Assembly (NCBI RefSeq): GCF_022179065.1
Contig: NZ_BPQD01000026.1
Coordinates: forward strand, 1-57,107
Length of the DNA stretch: 57,107 bases
Source: Methylobacterium adhaesivum
GTDB lineage: Bacteria; Pseudomonadota; Alphaproteobacteria; Rhizobiales; Beijerinckiaceae
Reading direction: 5' to 3'
Shown: positions 43,935 to 53,922 of the stretch, in pieces
Numbering within the stretch: the first letter of the stretch is position 1
Layout of the letters: each line of letters opens with the position of its first letter
The notes under the pieces: model-generated
Database searches by the model: none
The model's input: only the letters and a program-made list of their open reading frames with translations
Told to the model about the DNA's origin: nothing
Program-made: the position numbers and the translations under genes

Positions 43935-43982
43935 GGGGGGCCGGCCTTGAGCCCGGCCGGGGGGCCGGCCTTGAGCCCGGCC
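43935..43982 (+). repeat. Two 24-bp tandem repeats after the esterase gene
   Basis: Two identical 24-bp units (43935-43958 and 43959-43982), each GGGGGG followed by CCGGCCTTGAGCCCGGCC, lie 10 bp past the stop. Each can form a GC-rich hairpin, so the pair may act as a terminator. Confidence 0.75.
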
Positions 43983-44067
43983 CCCGCAGGGGCTACCTCT
44001 AGCCAAAGGGGGGCCGGGGCCGGCCGACGATCCTCGCGCGCCGTTCCCCACGGCCGAAAGTGCATCC

Positions 44068-44832
44068 GTGGCGACACTCATTCCGCCGGTCCCCGAACCA
44101 GACCCCGCCGGTGCCCGCCCACGGGTCAGCGCGCGCGGGCGGTTGCGGACCTACTTCCTCACCGGCATCATCGTTTCCGGGCCGCTCGCCATCACCATCT
44201 ACATCACCTGGTGGTTCATCAGCCTCATCGACGGCTGGGTGAAGCCCCTGGTGCCGGCGAGCTACCTGCCCGACCATTACCTGCCGTTCTCGATCCCAGG
44301 CCTCGGCCTCCTCATCGCCTTCCTGGCCGTGACCCTGCTCGGTTTCCTCACAGCCAACCTCGTCGGCCGCAGCGTCGTCGAGTTCGGCGAGGTGCTGCTC
44401 GCGCGCACTCCGGTGATCTCCGGCCTGTACAAGGGCCTGCGGCAGATCTTCGAGACGCTGTTTTCCGCCAACGGCACCTCGTTCCGCACGGTCGGCCTCG
44501 TCGAGTTCCCGGTGAAGGGCACGTGGTCGGTGGTGTTCCTCTCGGCCCCGGCCGCCCCCGACGTGCAGAACGCGCTGGCGCCTGGCGGCGACCATGTCGG
44601 GGTGTTCCTGCCCTGCGCGCCGAACCCGACCACGGGGTTCTTCTTCTACCTGCCGCGCCGCGACATCGTGGAGATCGCCATGAGCGTCGACGACGCGGCC
44701 AAGCTCGTCATGTCGGCGGGTGTGATCCAGCCCGACGACCCGCATGCGCGGATCCAGGCCATGGCCGCGACCCTGCGCGCCGCGCGGGGGGAGGACGCCC
44801 CGGCGCCCGCTCCCCAGAGGACCGAGGCCTGA
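44068..44832 (+). CDS. DUF502 family membrane protein
   Basis: The 254-residue protein has two TM segments near the N-terminus (about 28-50 and 78-100) and the family landmarks GIIVSGPLAITIYITWWF, RTPVISGLYKGLRQI and a soluble beta-rich C-terminus. The molecular function is unknown, although the family is widespread and often sits near recG in alphaproteobacteria, as here. The last 25 residues are an Ala/Pro-rich tail. Confidence 0.92.
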   Translation: MATLIPPVPEPDPAGARPRVSARGRLRTYFLTGIIVSGPLAITIYITWWFISLIDGWVKPLVPASYLPDHYLPFSIPGLGLLIAFLAVTLLGFLTANLVGRSVVEFGEVLLARTPVISGLYKGLRQIFETLFSANGTSFRTVGLVEFPVKGTWSVVFLSAPAAPDVQNALAPGGDHVGVFLPCAPNPTTGFFFYLPRRDIVEIAMSVDDAAKLVMSAGVIQPDDPHARIQAMAATLRAARGEDAPAPAPQRTEA

Positions 44833-44844
44833 AGGGAGGCCGGA

Positions 44845-47325
44845 TCAGACCGCGCGTCGAACGGGCACCGTCTCGACGGCCGCCTCGCCGATCAGCCACC
44901 GGGCCCGGCCGACGGGCATCGGCCGACCGAACAGGAAGCCCTGGACCTCGTCGCACCCGGCCGCCCGCAGGCGCTGGAACTGCCCGTCCGTCTCGATGCC
45001 CTCCGCGGTGGTGAGGATCCCGAGGCTGGCCCCGAGGTCGACGATGGCCCGGACGATGGCGGCGGCCTCCGGATGGGTCTCCATCTCGCTCACGAACGAG
45101 CGGTCGATCTTGATGCGGTCGAAGGGGAACGACCGCAGATAGCCGAGCGACGAATAGCCCGTTCCGAAATCGTCCATGGCGATGCGCGTGCCCAGCGCCC
45201 TGAGCTGGTGCAGGGCCGCGAGGTTGGCCGCGTTCTCGGCCAGAAGCACGGTCTCGGTGATCTCGAGCTCGAGGCGATCCGGCGCGAGCCCGGTCTCCGC
45301 CAGCACCCGCCGCACCGTGTCGACGAGACCGCGATTCCGGAACTGGACCGGGGAGAGGTTCACGGCGACTCGCAGGGGTGCCGGCCAGGAGGCCGCTTCG
45401 GCACAGGCCGTGCGCAGGATCCATTCGCCGATGGGGTCGATGAGGCCGGTCTCCTCGGCCATGGGGACGAACTCGGTGGGGGAGATGAAGCCGCGCTCGG
45501 GGTGGCGCCAGCGCAGGAGCGCCTCGAACCCCGCGAGCCGCCCGGAGGCGGCCAGCAGCACAGGTTGATAGTAGATCTCGAGACCATCCGCCGCGAAGGC
45601 GGCGCGCAGATCCTGCTCCAGGGCCCGCCGGGTCTGGATCTCGGCCTCCATCGCGAGGGTGAAGCAGTGATGCCGGTTCCGGCCGGCCCCCTTGGCCCCG
45701 TAGAGGGCGAGATCGGCGTTGCGCAGCAGTCGATCTGGGTCGGTGCCGTCCTGCGGCAGGCGCGCGACACCGATGCTGACGCCGACGCGGACCTCCTGCC
45801 CCTGGATTGCGAACGGCCGGCTCACGGCCTCGATGAGGCGGGCCGACAGGGCCCCGGCCGAAACCTCGCGCTCCGCCAGGATCGCGAATTCGTCGCCCCC
45901 CATGCGGGCGATGAGGTCTCCGTCCTCCAGGCACGCCGCCAGGCGCTCGGTCACGCCACGCAGCAGGTCGTCTCCGGCGGAATGACCCAGGGTGTCGTTA
46001 ACGGTCTTGAAGTGGTCGAGGTCGAGGAACAGCACCAGGGCCCCGGTGCCGGTCTGCCGCTGGCGGACGATGGCATCGCCCAACCGCGCCCGGAACAGGA
46101 CGCGGTTGGGCAGGTCGGTCAGGGCGTCGTGGTGCGCCATGTGGGCGATGCGCGCTTCGGCCCGGCGGCGCTCGGTCACGTCGATCACCGCCGTCAGCAC
46201 GGCGGCACGGCCGTGAACATCGAGGACCCGCTCGAACAGCGTCACCTCGATGCGCGACCCGTCCGCCCGCCGGTGCGTCCGCGGCGCGGTGGGACCGTAG
46301 AGCTCGTCCGGGGCCGGCACGGGGCCGGTGACCATGGGCTCGAGGTCAGCCAGGGTCATGCCGTGGAAGCGCTCGAGGCTGTAGCCGTAATGGGCCAGGG
46401 CCGCGTCGTTCACCGCCAGGAAGCGATGGGTGTCGCGATCGATCAGCCACATGGGCAGGGGGTTGTTCTCGAACAGGAGGCGGGCGGACGCCTCGCGGGC
46501 CTTGAGGTCCCCGACATCCACGAAGGTCAGGGCCAGGAGTTCGCCGATGCAGCCGGCCTCGATCTTGAGGTGCAGCTCGCACCCGTCGCCCCCCGTCAGG
46601 CTGACCTCGAAGACGTCCCGGCGCTCCGACGCGATGACGCCGATCAGGCGAGCGAGGACGTCGCTCTGGGTCAAGCGCGCGGAGACCCGGGTCAGGCGCT
46701 GCCATTGCAGAGCGGAGATGGTGGTGCCGAGGAGGCGAGCCGCCCCCTCGTTCGCCGCCACGACCTTGAAATCGCTCACCCGCCCGTTGCCGCTACGAAT
46801 GGTGCTGAGGGCCAGCATCCCCTGGTCGGTCGCCCCGAACATCGCCTTGACGAGATCGTAGCGGGACTGGGTGCCGACGAGGCTGAGGAGCACCAGGGGC
46901 GCCTCGTCCAGGCGTGTCAGGGGCAGGCCGAGGAACTCGATGCTGGTGACGATCCCGTCATGGACGCGGTCGCACCGCGTGCGAGCCGGGCCACGAAGCG
47001 CCAGGGCCCGTTCCACCACTTCGTGCAGGGGCTGGCGGACGTCCTCGCTGAGGTCGGTGACGGCGAAGCGCTGAATCGCGGGTGTCTCGCCCCCGCGCGG
47101 AGCCCCGAAATCCCGATTGAGCCAGGCGAGGAAGCGGGCGCCGCTCCACAGGATGTCGTGCGGTTGCCCCGCCTGGGTGGCGACGAGGGCGGCGTGATCG
47201 GCGTGGCGTCCGAGATTGCCGAGAACCACGGCCTCGTAGGAGGGAAGGTCCTCACCCGGCCGTCGCGCCGCCTGCCAGCGCTCGATCAGGGACGTGGAAC
47301 TCAACCCTGTGCTCTCGATCGGCAT
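44845..47325 (-). CDS. PAS-GGDEF-EAL cyclic-di-GMP signalling protein
   Basis: The 826-residue cytosolic protein has an N-terminal sensory region (about 1-260) of PAS-like character and a clear PAS domain at about 265-400 (LLFENNPLPMWLIDRDTHRF). A GGDEF domain at about 400-560 has the intact motif RMGGDEFAIL. An EAL domain at about 575-820 has FEALLRWRHPE, ITETVLL and DDFGTGYSSLGYL. Both catalytic sites look active, so it could make and break cyclic di-GMP. The product-inhibition I-site (RxxD before GGDEF) reads EDGD, lacking the Arg. No TM helix is seen. It is transcribed toward DUF502 and away from recG by 92 bp on the same strand as recG. Confidence 0.93.
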   Translation of the reverse strand: MPIESTGLSSTSLIERWQAARRPGEDLPSYEAVVLGNLGRHADHAALVATQAGQPHDILWSGARFLAWLNRDFGAPRGGETPAIQRFAVTDLSEDVRQPLHEVVERALALRGPARTRCDRVHDGIVTSIEFLGLPLTRLDEAPLVLLSLVGTQSRYDLVKAMFGATDQGMLALSTIRSGNGRVSDFKVVAANEGAARLLGTTISALQWQRLTRVSARLTQSDVLARLIGVIASERRDVFEVSLTGGDGCELHLKIEAGCIGELLALTFVDVGDLKAREASARLLFENNPLPMWLIDRDTHRFLAVNDAALAHYGYSLERFHGMTLADLEPMVTGPVPAPDELYGPTAPRTHRRADGSRIEVTLFERVLDVHGRAAVLTAVIDVTERRRAEARIAHMAHHDALTDLPNRVLFRARLGDAIVRQRQTGTGALVLFLDLDHFKTVNDTLGHSAGDDLLRGVTERLAACLEDGDLIARMGGDEFAILAEREVSAGALSARLIEAVSRPFAIQGQEVRVGVSIGVARLPQDGTDPDRLLRNADLALYGAKGAGRNRHHCFTLAMEAEIQTRRALEQDLRAAFAADGLEIYYQPVLLAASGRLAGFEALLRWRHPERGFISPTEFVPMAEETGLIDPIGEWILRTACAEAASWPAPLRVAVNLSPVQFRNRGLVDTVRRVLAETGLAPDRLELEITETVLLAENAANLAALHQLRALGTRIAMDDFGTGYSSLGYLRSFPFDRIKIDRSFVSEMETHPEAAAIVRAIVDLGASLGILTTAEGIETDGQFQRLRAAGCDEVQGFLFGRPMPVGRARWLIGEAAVETVPVRRAV

Positions 47326-47417
47326 GGTCCCCAATCTCGTTTTCCGGGGCGACCCGTAACCCCGAGACGTTGACGCCAAGTTCATGAGCCAACTCACGAA
47401 TTTGGCGGGATGGGATC

Positions 47418-49562
47418 CTATCCGGCGCCGAGGAGCCGGATCGCGGCGTCGCGCTCGAACAGGTAGAGCAGCACCCGCAGGGCCTGTCCGCGTGGGCTCT
47501 TCAGACCGGGATCGCGCTGGACCATGAGTTGGGCGTCGTCGCGGGCGACCTGCAGCAGGGCGGCGTCGCTTTCGAGGTTGGCGAGACGGAAGGCCGCCAT
47601 GCCGGACTGGCGGGTGCCGAGGACCTCACCTTCGCCGCGCAGGCGCAGATCTTCCTCCGCGATGCGAAAGCCGTCCTCGGTCTCGCGCATCATCTCCAGG
47701 CGCGCCCGCGAGACCTGTCCGAGGGGGCCGCGATAGAGCAGGAGGCAGGTGGACGCGCGTGAGCCCCGGCCGACGCGGCCGCGCAGCTGGTGGAGCTGGG
47801 CGAGGCCGAATCGCTCGGCATGCTCGATGACCATGATGGTCGCCTCCGGCACGTCGACGCCGACCTCGACCACGGTGGTGGAGACGAGGATCCGCGTCTC
47901 GCCCGCCGCGAACCGCTCCATGGCGGCGTCCTTGTCCGGCCCCGGCATCTTGCCGTGGATGAGGCCCACCGCGTCGCCGAAGCTGTGACGCAGATCCTCG
48001 AACCGCTCTTCGGCCGCCGCGAGATCGACGAACTCGGATTCCGCCACGAGGGGACAGATCCAGTAGACCCGGTCGCCCGCCGCCAGCGCCCGGCCCAGGG
48101 CCGCCACCACCTCGTCGAGGCGATCGGTGGAGACGAGGCGGGTGACGATGGGCTGGCGCCCGGCGGGCTTCTCGTCGAGGACCGAGACGTCCATGTCGCC
48201 AAAGCAGGTGAGCGCCAGGGTGCGGGGGATCGGGGTCGCGGTCATCACGAGGATGTCCACGGCCTGGCCCTTGGCGCCGAGCGCCAGGCGCTGGTGGACG
48301 CCGAAGCGGTGCTGCTCGTCCACCACCGCCACACCGAGATCGGCAAAGACCACGCTGTCCTGGAACAGGGCGTGGGTGCCGACCACGATGTCGACCTCGC
48401 CCGCCGCGAGGGCGGCCAGCGTCGCCCGGCGCTCGGCCGCCCGGTCGCGCCCGGTGAGGAGGCGCAGGCGCAACGTCCCGGCCATGGGGCCGAGGCGCTC
48501 GAAATGCTGGCGGGCGAGGATTTCGGTGGGGGCCATCAGGGCGGCCTGCCGGCCGACCTCGATGGCGGACGCCATGGCGAGCAGCGCCACCGCCGTCTTG
48601 CCCGAGCCGACATCGCCCTGGAGCAGGCGCAGCATCCGCCGGTCGGAGGCGAGGTCGGCCCGGATCTCCGCCACCGCCCGTTTCTGCGCGCCCGTGAGCC
48701 CGAAGGGCAGGGCGGCCTCGATCCGGTCCACGAGATGACCGTCGCCGGCATTGGCCCGGCCCGGCGCGCGGCGGTTGCGGGCGCGTAGGAGCGCGAGCGC
48801 GAGCTGCGAGGCCAGGAGCTCGTCGTAGGCGAGGCGCTGGCGGGCGGGCGGGCGCGGGGCAGCCGCCGCCCCCTCGGGCACGGGGGGCGGGGCGTTCTCC
48901 GGGCGGTGCTCGGCCCGCAGGGCGTCGGCGAAGGCGGGCCAATTTTCGCGGGCCAGCCAGGCCGGATCCTGCCACTCGGGCAGCACCGGCAGGCGCTCCA
49001 AGGCGGCATGCGCCAGTTTCGAGATCGCCCGGGAGGTCAGCCCCTCCGTGGCGCCGTAGACCGGTTCCACGGCGGGGAGGGCGGCGAGCGCCGCCTCGTC
49101 GATGATGCGCGAGGGATGCACCATCTGGCGATGCCCATCGTAGAGGTCGATGCGGCCGGTGATGTAGCGGTGGGCGCCCAGCGGCAGCATCTTCTCCACG
49201 CGGGGGCCCGGCATGCCGAAGAACACCAGGGTGATGTCGCCCGTGGCGTCCTCCACCAGCACCCGGTAGGGCCGCCGGCCGGCACCCGGCTGCGGCGGAC
49301 GATAGCCCGTCACGGTGACGCCGAGCGTCACCGGCTCGCCCGGCGGCGCCTCGGCGATGGAGCCGAGCAGCTTTCGCACCACGCCGCCCTGGGGCAGGTG
49401 GAACAGCAGATCGACGATGCGGGCGGGCTGCTCCGGGGTACCGAGCAGGCGCTCGATCATCGGCGCCATCTTCGGGCCGATCCCCGGCAGGCCGCGCGCG
49501 GGCGCGAAGAGCGGATCGAGGATGGCGGGGCGCAGGGGGGCGGGGCGGGCGTCGTCGGTCAT
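47418..49562 (-). CDS. recG: ATP-dependent DNA helicase RecG
   Basis: The 714-residue helicase reverses stalled replication forks and branch-migrates Holliday junctions. The N-terminal wedge/OB domain (about 60-180) is followed by superfamily-2 motifs: LLQGDVGSGKTAVALLA (Walker A), VVDEQHRFGVHQR (DExH), TATPIPRTLALT and QLRGRVGRGS. The C-terminal part includes ILVSTTVVEVGVDVP. It is divergent from sdhE and mfd. Length is normal for the family. Confidence 0.97.
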   Translation of the reverse strand: MTDDARPAPLRPAILDPLFAPARGLPGIGPKMAPMIERLLGTPEQPARIVDLLFHLPQGGVVRKLLGSIAEAPPGEPVTLGVTVTGYRPPQPGAGRRPYRVLVEDATGDITLVFFGMPGPRVEKMLPLGAHRYITGRIDLYDGHRQMVHPSRIIDEAALAALPAVEPVYGATEGLTSRAISKLAHAALERLPVLPEWQDPAWLARENWPAFADALRAEHRPENAPPPVPEGAAAAPRPPARQRLAYDELLASQLALALLRARNRRAPGRANAGDGHLVDRIEAALPFGLTGAQKRAVAEIRADLASDRRMLRLLQGDVGSGKTAVALLAMASAIEVGRQAALMAPTEILARQHFERLGPMAGTLRLRLLTGRDRAAERRATLAALAAGEVDIVVGTHALFQDSVVFADLGVAVVDEQHRFGVHQRLALGAKGQAVDILVMTATPIPRTLALTCFGDMDVSVLDEKPAGRQPIVTRLVSTDRLDEVVAALGRALAAGDRVYWICPLVAESEFVDLAAAEERFEDLRHSFGDAVGLIHGKMPGPDKDAAMERFAAGETRILVSTTVVEVGVDVPEATIMVIEHAERFGLAQLHQLRGRVGRGSRASTCLLLYRGPLGQVSRARLEMMRETEDGFRIAEEDLRLRGEGEVLGTRQSGMAAFRLANLESDAALLQVARDDAQLMVQRDPGLKSPRGQALRVLLYLFERDAAIRLLGAG

Positions 49563-49777
49563 GCGGCTCGGGCGAGGGCGGTTTTCGCGGACGCTACGGC
49601 GCCTGTCTTAAGAGGTTGGCGCAGGCACCGGGCGGGATGGTGACGCGGCGCGGGGCTTCTATATACATCCTGGACGGACCGGTCCCGGTGCGGATGCCGC
49701 ATCGGACGGACCGGGATCCTTCGATCCGAGGATCCCGAGATCCTGTCATCCCCGGATCGCAGCATCACAGGCAACCC

Positions 49778-50071
49778 ATGTCCGGAACCACCCGCACCAG
49801 CGCGGACCTCGATCCGCGCCGCCGCCGCACCCTCTTCCGCGCCTGGCACCGCGGCATCCGCGAGATGGACCTCATCATGGGCCGTTTCGCCGATGCGGAG
49901 ATCGGAACCCTGACGGACGAGGAGCTGACCCTGTTCGAGGCGCTCATTGAGGTGCCCGACCGCGACCTGTTCCGCTGGCTCACGGGCGAGGACGAGACGC
50001 CGCAGAACTACGATACCCCCGTGTACCGCCGCCTCAAGGCGTTCCATAAGCACGACGCGCCGATTCATTAG
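49778..50071 (+). CDS. sdhE: Succinate dehydrogenase flavinylation factor SdhE
   Basis: The 97-residue protein helps attach FAD covalently to SdhA. It carries the diagnostic RGxxE motif (HRGIREMD), followed by MGRFADAEIGTLTDEEL and the acidic DRDLFRWLTG helix. Start at ATG 49778 fits the family; the open frame extends upstream without similarity. It lies 215 bp from the divergent recG and 105 bp before mfd, the usual alphaproteobacterial order. Confidence 0.94.
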   Translation: MSGTTRTSADLDPRRRRTLFRAWHRGIREMDLIMGRFADAEIGTLTDEELTLFEALIEVPDRDLFRWLTGEDETPQNYDTPVYRRLKAFHKHDAPIH

Positions 50072-50176
50072 GGCCTACGCGCCCACACGGATCAGCCTTT
50101 CCACCCTCGCTCCCTTCCCTGAAGGGCGAGGGCGCGGTGCGCATCGTCCACCGAACGAGTTCAAATCACCGACCCG

Positions 50177-53100
50177 ATGGCCAAACCTCAGCCCAAAGCC
50201 CCCGCGCCCGCCCCGAAGCCCCCCGTGGCGCGCTTCGCCCTGCCGAAATCCGGGCCCCTGGCCCGGGCGCTGGAGGCGCTCAAGCGCGGCGACAGCCCGA
50301 CCCTCGCCAATGTGCCGGAAGGGTTCGACGCCGTCGTGGTGGCGGACCTCGCCCGGGCGCTCAGTCGCGGCTTCGAGGGGCCGGCGGTCCTCGTCCACGT
50401 CGCGCGCGATTCCGGGCGCTCGGCGGCCTTCGTCAACGCCCTGAAGTTCGTCGCCCCCGAGATCGAGACGATGAGCGTGCCGGCCTGGGATTGCCAGCCC
50501 TACGACCGGGTCTCGCCCAACGCCGCCATCGCGGCCCAGCGCATGACGGCCCTGTCGCGCCTGTCCCGCTCGCGCTCGTCGGAGGAGCAGCCGCGCATCC
50601 TCTGCACCACCGTCAACGCCCTGATCCAGAGGGTGCCTCCCAGAGAAAAGATCGCCGTCGAGACCTTCTCGGCCGCCATCGGCAACGTGGTGCCGATGGA
50701 TCAGGTCACCGCCTGGGTCGAGGCCAACGGCTTCCTGCGCACCGGCACCGTGCGCGACACCGGCGAATACGCCGTGCGCGGCGGCATCCTCGACCTGTCG
50801 CCGCCGGGGCTGCCCAACCCCATCCGCCTCGATTTCTTCGGCGACACCCTCGAATCGATCCGCGCCTTCGATCCCGAGACCCAGCGCACCATCGGGCAAC
50901 TGCGCTCCCTCGATCTCGTGCCCATGAGCGAGGTGCAGCTCACCACCGAGACCATCCGGCGCTTCCGCCAGGGCTATATCGGCAGCTTCGGCGCCGCGAC
51001 CCGCGACGACCGGCTCTACGAGACCATCAGCGAGGGCCGGCGCTACGCCGGCCTCGAACACTGGATGCCCCTGTTCTACGACCACCTCGACACCCTGTTC
51101 GACTACGTCGCCGGGGTGCCGATGGTGTTCGACGCGCAGGTGGACGAGGCGGCGGGCGAGCGCCTCACCCTGATCCGCGATTATTACGACGCCCGCGCCG
51201 AGGCGATGAAGACCCCGTCCCCCGGCGTCGCGCCCTACAAGCCCCTCAAGCCCTCCGCCCTCTACCTGACCCCGAACGAGTGGCGCGACCGGGTGGCGGC
51301 GGCGTCTGTCGCCCGGCTCTCGCCGTTCGCGATCCCGGAGAGCCCGGAGCGACTGACCATCGACTGCGAGGGCAAGGCCGGGCGCACCTTCGCGGCCGAG
51401 CGCGCGGACGAAGCCGCCAGCGTGTTCGACGCGGCGGTGGCCCACGTGAAGGATCTCCAGGGATCCGGTCATCACGTGATCCTCGGATCCTGGTCCGACG
51501 GCTCGCGCGACCGCCTGTGCAGCGTGCTCTCCGATCACGGGTTGAAGAAGCCCATCGCCATCAACACCCTCACGGCGGTGAACGCGCTCAAGCGCGGCAC
51601 CGACGTTGCGGTGGCGGTGTGGGGCCTCGAATCCGGCTTCGTCGTCGACAAGCTCGCGGTGATCTCGGAAGGCGACATCCTCGGCGACCGGCTGGTGCGC
51701 CAGAAGCGCAAGGCCAAGCGCCCGCAGGACATCATCCTGGAGGTGCAGGCCCTCCAGCCCGGCGACCTCGTGGTCCATGCCGACCACGGCATCGGCCGGT
51801 TCGTCGGCCTGAAGACCGTGACGGCGGCGGGCGCCCCCCACGATTGCCTCGAGATCCAGTATGCCGGCGGCCTGCTGCTCCTGCCCGTGGAGAACATCGA
51901 ACTCCTGACGCGCTACGGCTCGGAGGACGCGGAGGTCGCCCTCGACCGGCTCGGCGGCGGCGCCTGGCAGGCCCGCAAGGCCAAGATGAAGAAGCGCATC
52001 CTCGAGATGGCGGGGCAGCTCATCAAGGTCGCGGCCGAGCGCTTCGTGCGTCAGGCCCCGCGCTTGGCGGCGCCGGACGGGCTCTACGGCGAGTTCGCCG
52101 CGCGCTTCGCCTTCAACGAGACCGAGGATCAGGCCAACGCCATCGACGCGGTGCTGACCGACCTCAATGCCGGCCGGCCCATGGACCGCCTCGTCTGCGG
52201 CGATGTCGGCTTCGGCAAGACCGAGGTGGCCCTGCGCGCCGCCTTCGCGGGCGCCATGGGCGGCAAGCAGGTGGCCGTGGTGGTGCCCACCACCCTGCTC
52301 GCGCGCCAGCACTTCCGCACCTTCGCCGAGCGCTTCAAGGGGCTGCCGGTCAACGTCGCCCAGCTGTCCCGCTTCGTGCCCGCCGCCGAGATGAAGCAGA
52401 ACCGGGCCGGCATCGCCGCCGGTACCGTCGACATCGTGGTCGGCACCCACGCCTTGCTCGCCAAGAACGTCGCCTTCAAGGATCTCGGCCTCATCATCGT
52501 CGACGAGGAGCAGCATTTCGGCGTGGCGCACAAGGAGCGCCTCAAGGCGCTCCAGGCGGATGTCCACGTGCTCACCCTCTCGGCGACCCCGATTCCCCGC
52601 ACCCTGCAGCTCGCCATGACGGGAGTGCGCGAGCTCTCCATCATCGCGACGCCGCCGGTGGATCGCCTCGCCGTGCGCACCTCCGTAACGCCGTTCGATC
52701 CCCTCCTCGTCCGCGAGGCGTTGCTGCGCGAGCGCTATCGCGGCGGCCAGTCGTTCTACGTGGTGCCGCGCATCGAGGATCTCGCCGAGGTCAAGCGCTT
52801 CCTCGACCAGGAGATGCCCGAGACCAAGGTCGCGGTGGCCCATGGCCAGATGGCGGCGGGCCAGCTCGAGGACGTGATGACGGCCTTCTACGAGGGCAAG
52901 TTCGACGTGCTGCTCTCGACGACGATCGTCGAATCCGGCCTCGACATCCCCACCGCCAACACCCTCATCGTCCACCGGGCCGACATGTTCGGTCTGGCCC
53001 AGCTCTACCAGCTGCGCGGCCGTGTCGGGCGCGCCAAGGCACGGGCCTACGCCCTGTTCACGACGCCCGCCAACCGCACCCTCACGGTGCAGGCGGAGAA

Positions 53101-53776
53101 GCGTCTGAGCGTGCTCCAGACCCTCGACACCCTGGGGGCGGGCTTCCAGCTGGCCTCCCACGACCTCGACATCCGCGGCGCCGGCAACCTCCTGGGCGAT
53201 GCCCAATCGGGGCACATCAAGGAGGTCGGCTACGAACTCTACCAGCAGATGCTGGAAGACGCGGTGACGGCCCTGAAGGCCGGAATCGAGGAACCCGTGG
53301 AGGAGGCGTGGTCGCCCACCATCGCGCTGGGCGCCCCAGTCACGATCCCGGAGCATTACGTCGAGGACCTCACCGTGCGCCTCGGCCTCTACCGCCGGCT
53401 CTCGACCCTCGAGAACGATGCCGAGATGGAGAGCTTCGGGGCCGAGCTCATCGACCGATTCGGGCCGCTGCCGCCGGAGGTTGAGCAGCTCCTCAAGATC
53501 GTCACCATCAAGATCCTGTGCCGCGACTGCAACGTCGAGAAGGTCGAGGCCGGCCCGAAGGGCGTGGTGATCCACTTCCGCGACCGGTCGTTCGCCAATC
53601 CGCAGGGCCTCGTGGCTTTCGTCGCCGGTCAGGCCTCCTTCGCCAAGGTGCGCCCGGACATGAGCATCGTCTTCATCCGCGACCTCGATTCGATCCCCGA
53701 GCGGCTCAAGATCACCACCACGATCCTGCGCGAACTGTCCAAGATCGCCCACGCCAAGAAGGCCAAGGCCGCTTGA
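50177..53776 (+). CDS. mfd: Transcription-repair coupling factor Mfd
   Basis: The 1199-residue ATPase removes stalled RNA polymerase and recruits UvrA to template-strand damage. A UvrB-like N-terminal region (about 30-370), the RNA-polymerase-interacting domain (about 520-590, LVVHADHGIGRFVGL) and the RecG-like motor (about 640-1010) are all present. Motor motifs are VCGDVGFGKTEVALRAAF, IIVDEEQHFGVAHKE, LSATPIPRTLQLA and QLRGRVGRAKARAYAL. The C-terminal D7 domain is complete. A hairpin follows 25 bp after the stop. Confidence 0.98.
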   Translation: MAKPQPKAPAPAPKPPVARFALPKSGPLARALEALKRGDSPTLANVPEGFDAVVVADLARALSRGFEGPAVLVHVARDSGRSAAFVNALKFVAPEIETMSVPAWDCQPYDRVSPNAAIAAQRMTALSRLSRSRSSEEQPRILCTTVNALIQRVPPREKIAVETFSAAIGNVVPMDQVTAWVEANGFLRTGTVRDTGEYAVRGGILDLSPPGLPNPIRLDFFGDTLESIRAFDPETQRTIGQLRSLDLVPMSEVQLTTETIRRFRQGYIGSFGAATRDDRLYETISEGRRYAGLEHWMPLFYDHLDTLFDYVAGVPMVFDAQVDEAAGERLTLIRDYYDARAEAMKTPSPGVAPYKPLKPSALYLTPNEWRDRVAAASVARLSPFAIPESPERLTIDCEGKAGRTFAAERADEAASVFDAAVAHVKDLQGSGHHVILGSWSDGSRDRLCSVLSDHGLKKPIAINTLTAVNALKRGTDVAVAVWGLESGFVVDKLAVISEGDILGDRLVRQKRKAKRPQDIILEVQALQPGDLVVHADHGIGRFVGLKTVTAAGAPHDCLEIQYAGGLLLLPVENIELLTRYGSEDAEVALDRLGGGAWQARKAKMKKRILEMAGQLIKVAAERFVRQAPRLAAPDGLYGEFAARFAFNETEDQANAIDAVLTDLNAGRPMDRLVCGDVGFGKTEVALRAAFAGAMGGKQVAVVVPTTLLARQHFRTFAERFKGLPVNVAQLSRFVPAAEMKQNRAGIAAGTVDIVVGTHALLAKNVAFKDLGLIIVDEEQHFGVAHKERLKALQADVHVLTLSATPIPRTLQLAMTGVRELSIIATPPVDRLAVRTSVTPFDPLLVREALLRERYRGGQSFYVVPRIEDLAEVKRFLDQEMPETKVAVAHGQMAAGQLEDVMTAFYEGKFDVLLSTTIVESGLDIPTANTLIVHRADMFGLAQLYQLRGRVGRAKARAYALFTTPANRTLTVQAEKRLSVLQTLDTLGAGFQLASHDLDIRGAGNLLGDAQSGHIKEVGYELYQQMLEDAVTALKAGIEEPVEEAWSPTIALGAPVTIPEHYVEDLTVRLGLYRRLSTLENDAEMESFGAELIDRFGPLPPEVEQLLKIVTIKILCRDCNVEKVEAGPKGVVIHFRDRSFANPQGLVAFVAGQASFAKVRPDMSIVFIRDLDSIPERLKITTTILRELSKIAHAKKAKAA

Positions 53777-53801
53777 ACGGACAAGGCCACCGGAACGCGA
53801 A

Positions 53802-53827
53802 ACGGGCGCGCTCGCAAGCGCGCCCGT
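53802..53827 (+). terminator. Terminator after mfd
   Basis: Perfect 11-bp arms ACGGGCGCGCT and AGCGCGCCCGT enclose a 4-nt loop; a moderately T-rich stretch (CTTTCTGTTTT) follows about 10 bp later. Confidence 0.75.
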
Positions 53828-53922
53828 CAATCTGAACTTTCTGTTTTGGGATCGAGGCTTACAGCCGGACGCTCGTGCCCTGTCTCAATGCCGCGACGGC
53901 GCGACGCGGCCGAACGAAGGTC

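Noticed and set aside
50075-53830. Minus-strand frame of more than 1200 codons opposite mfd
   Set aside because: Pure shadow of the mfd reading frame; the composition is repetitive and mfd is unmistakable on the plus strand.
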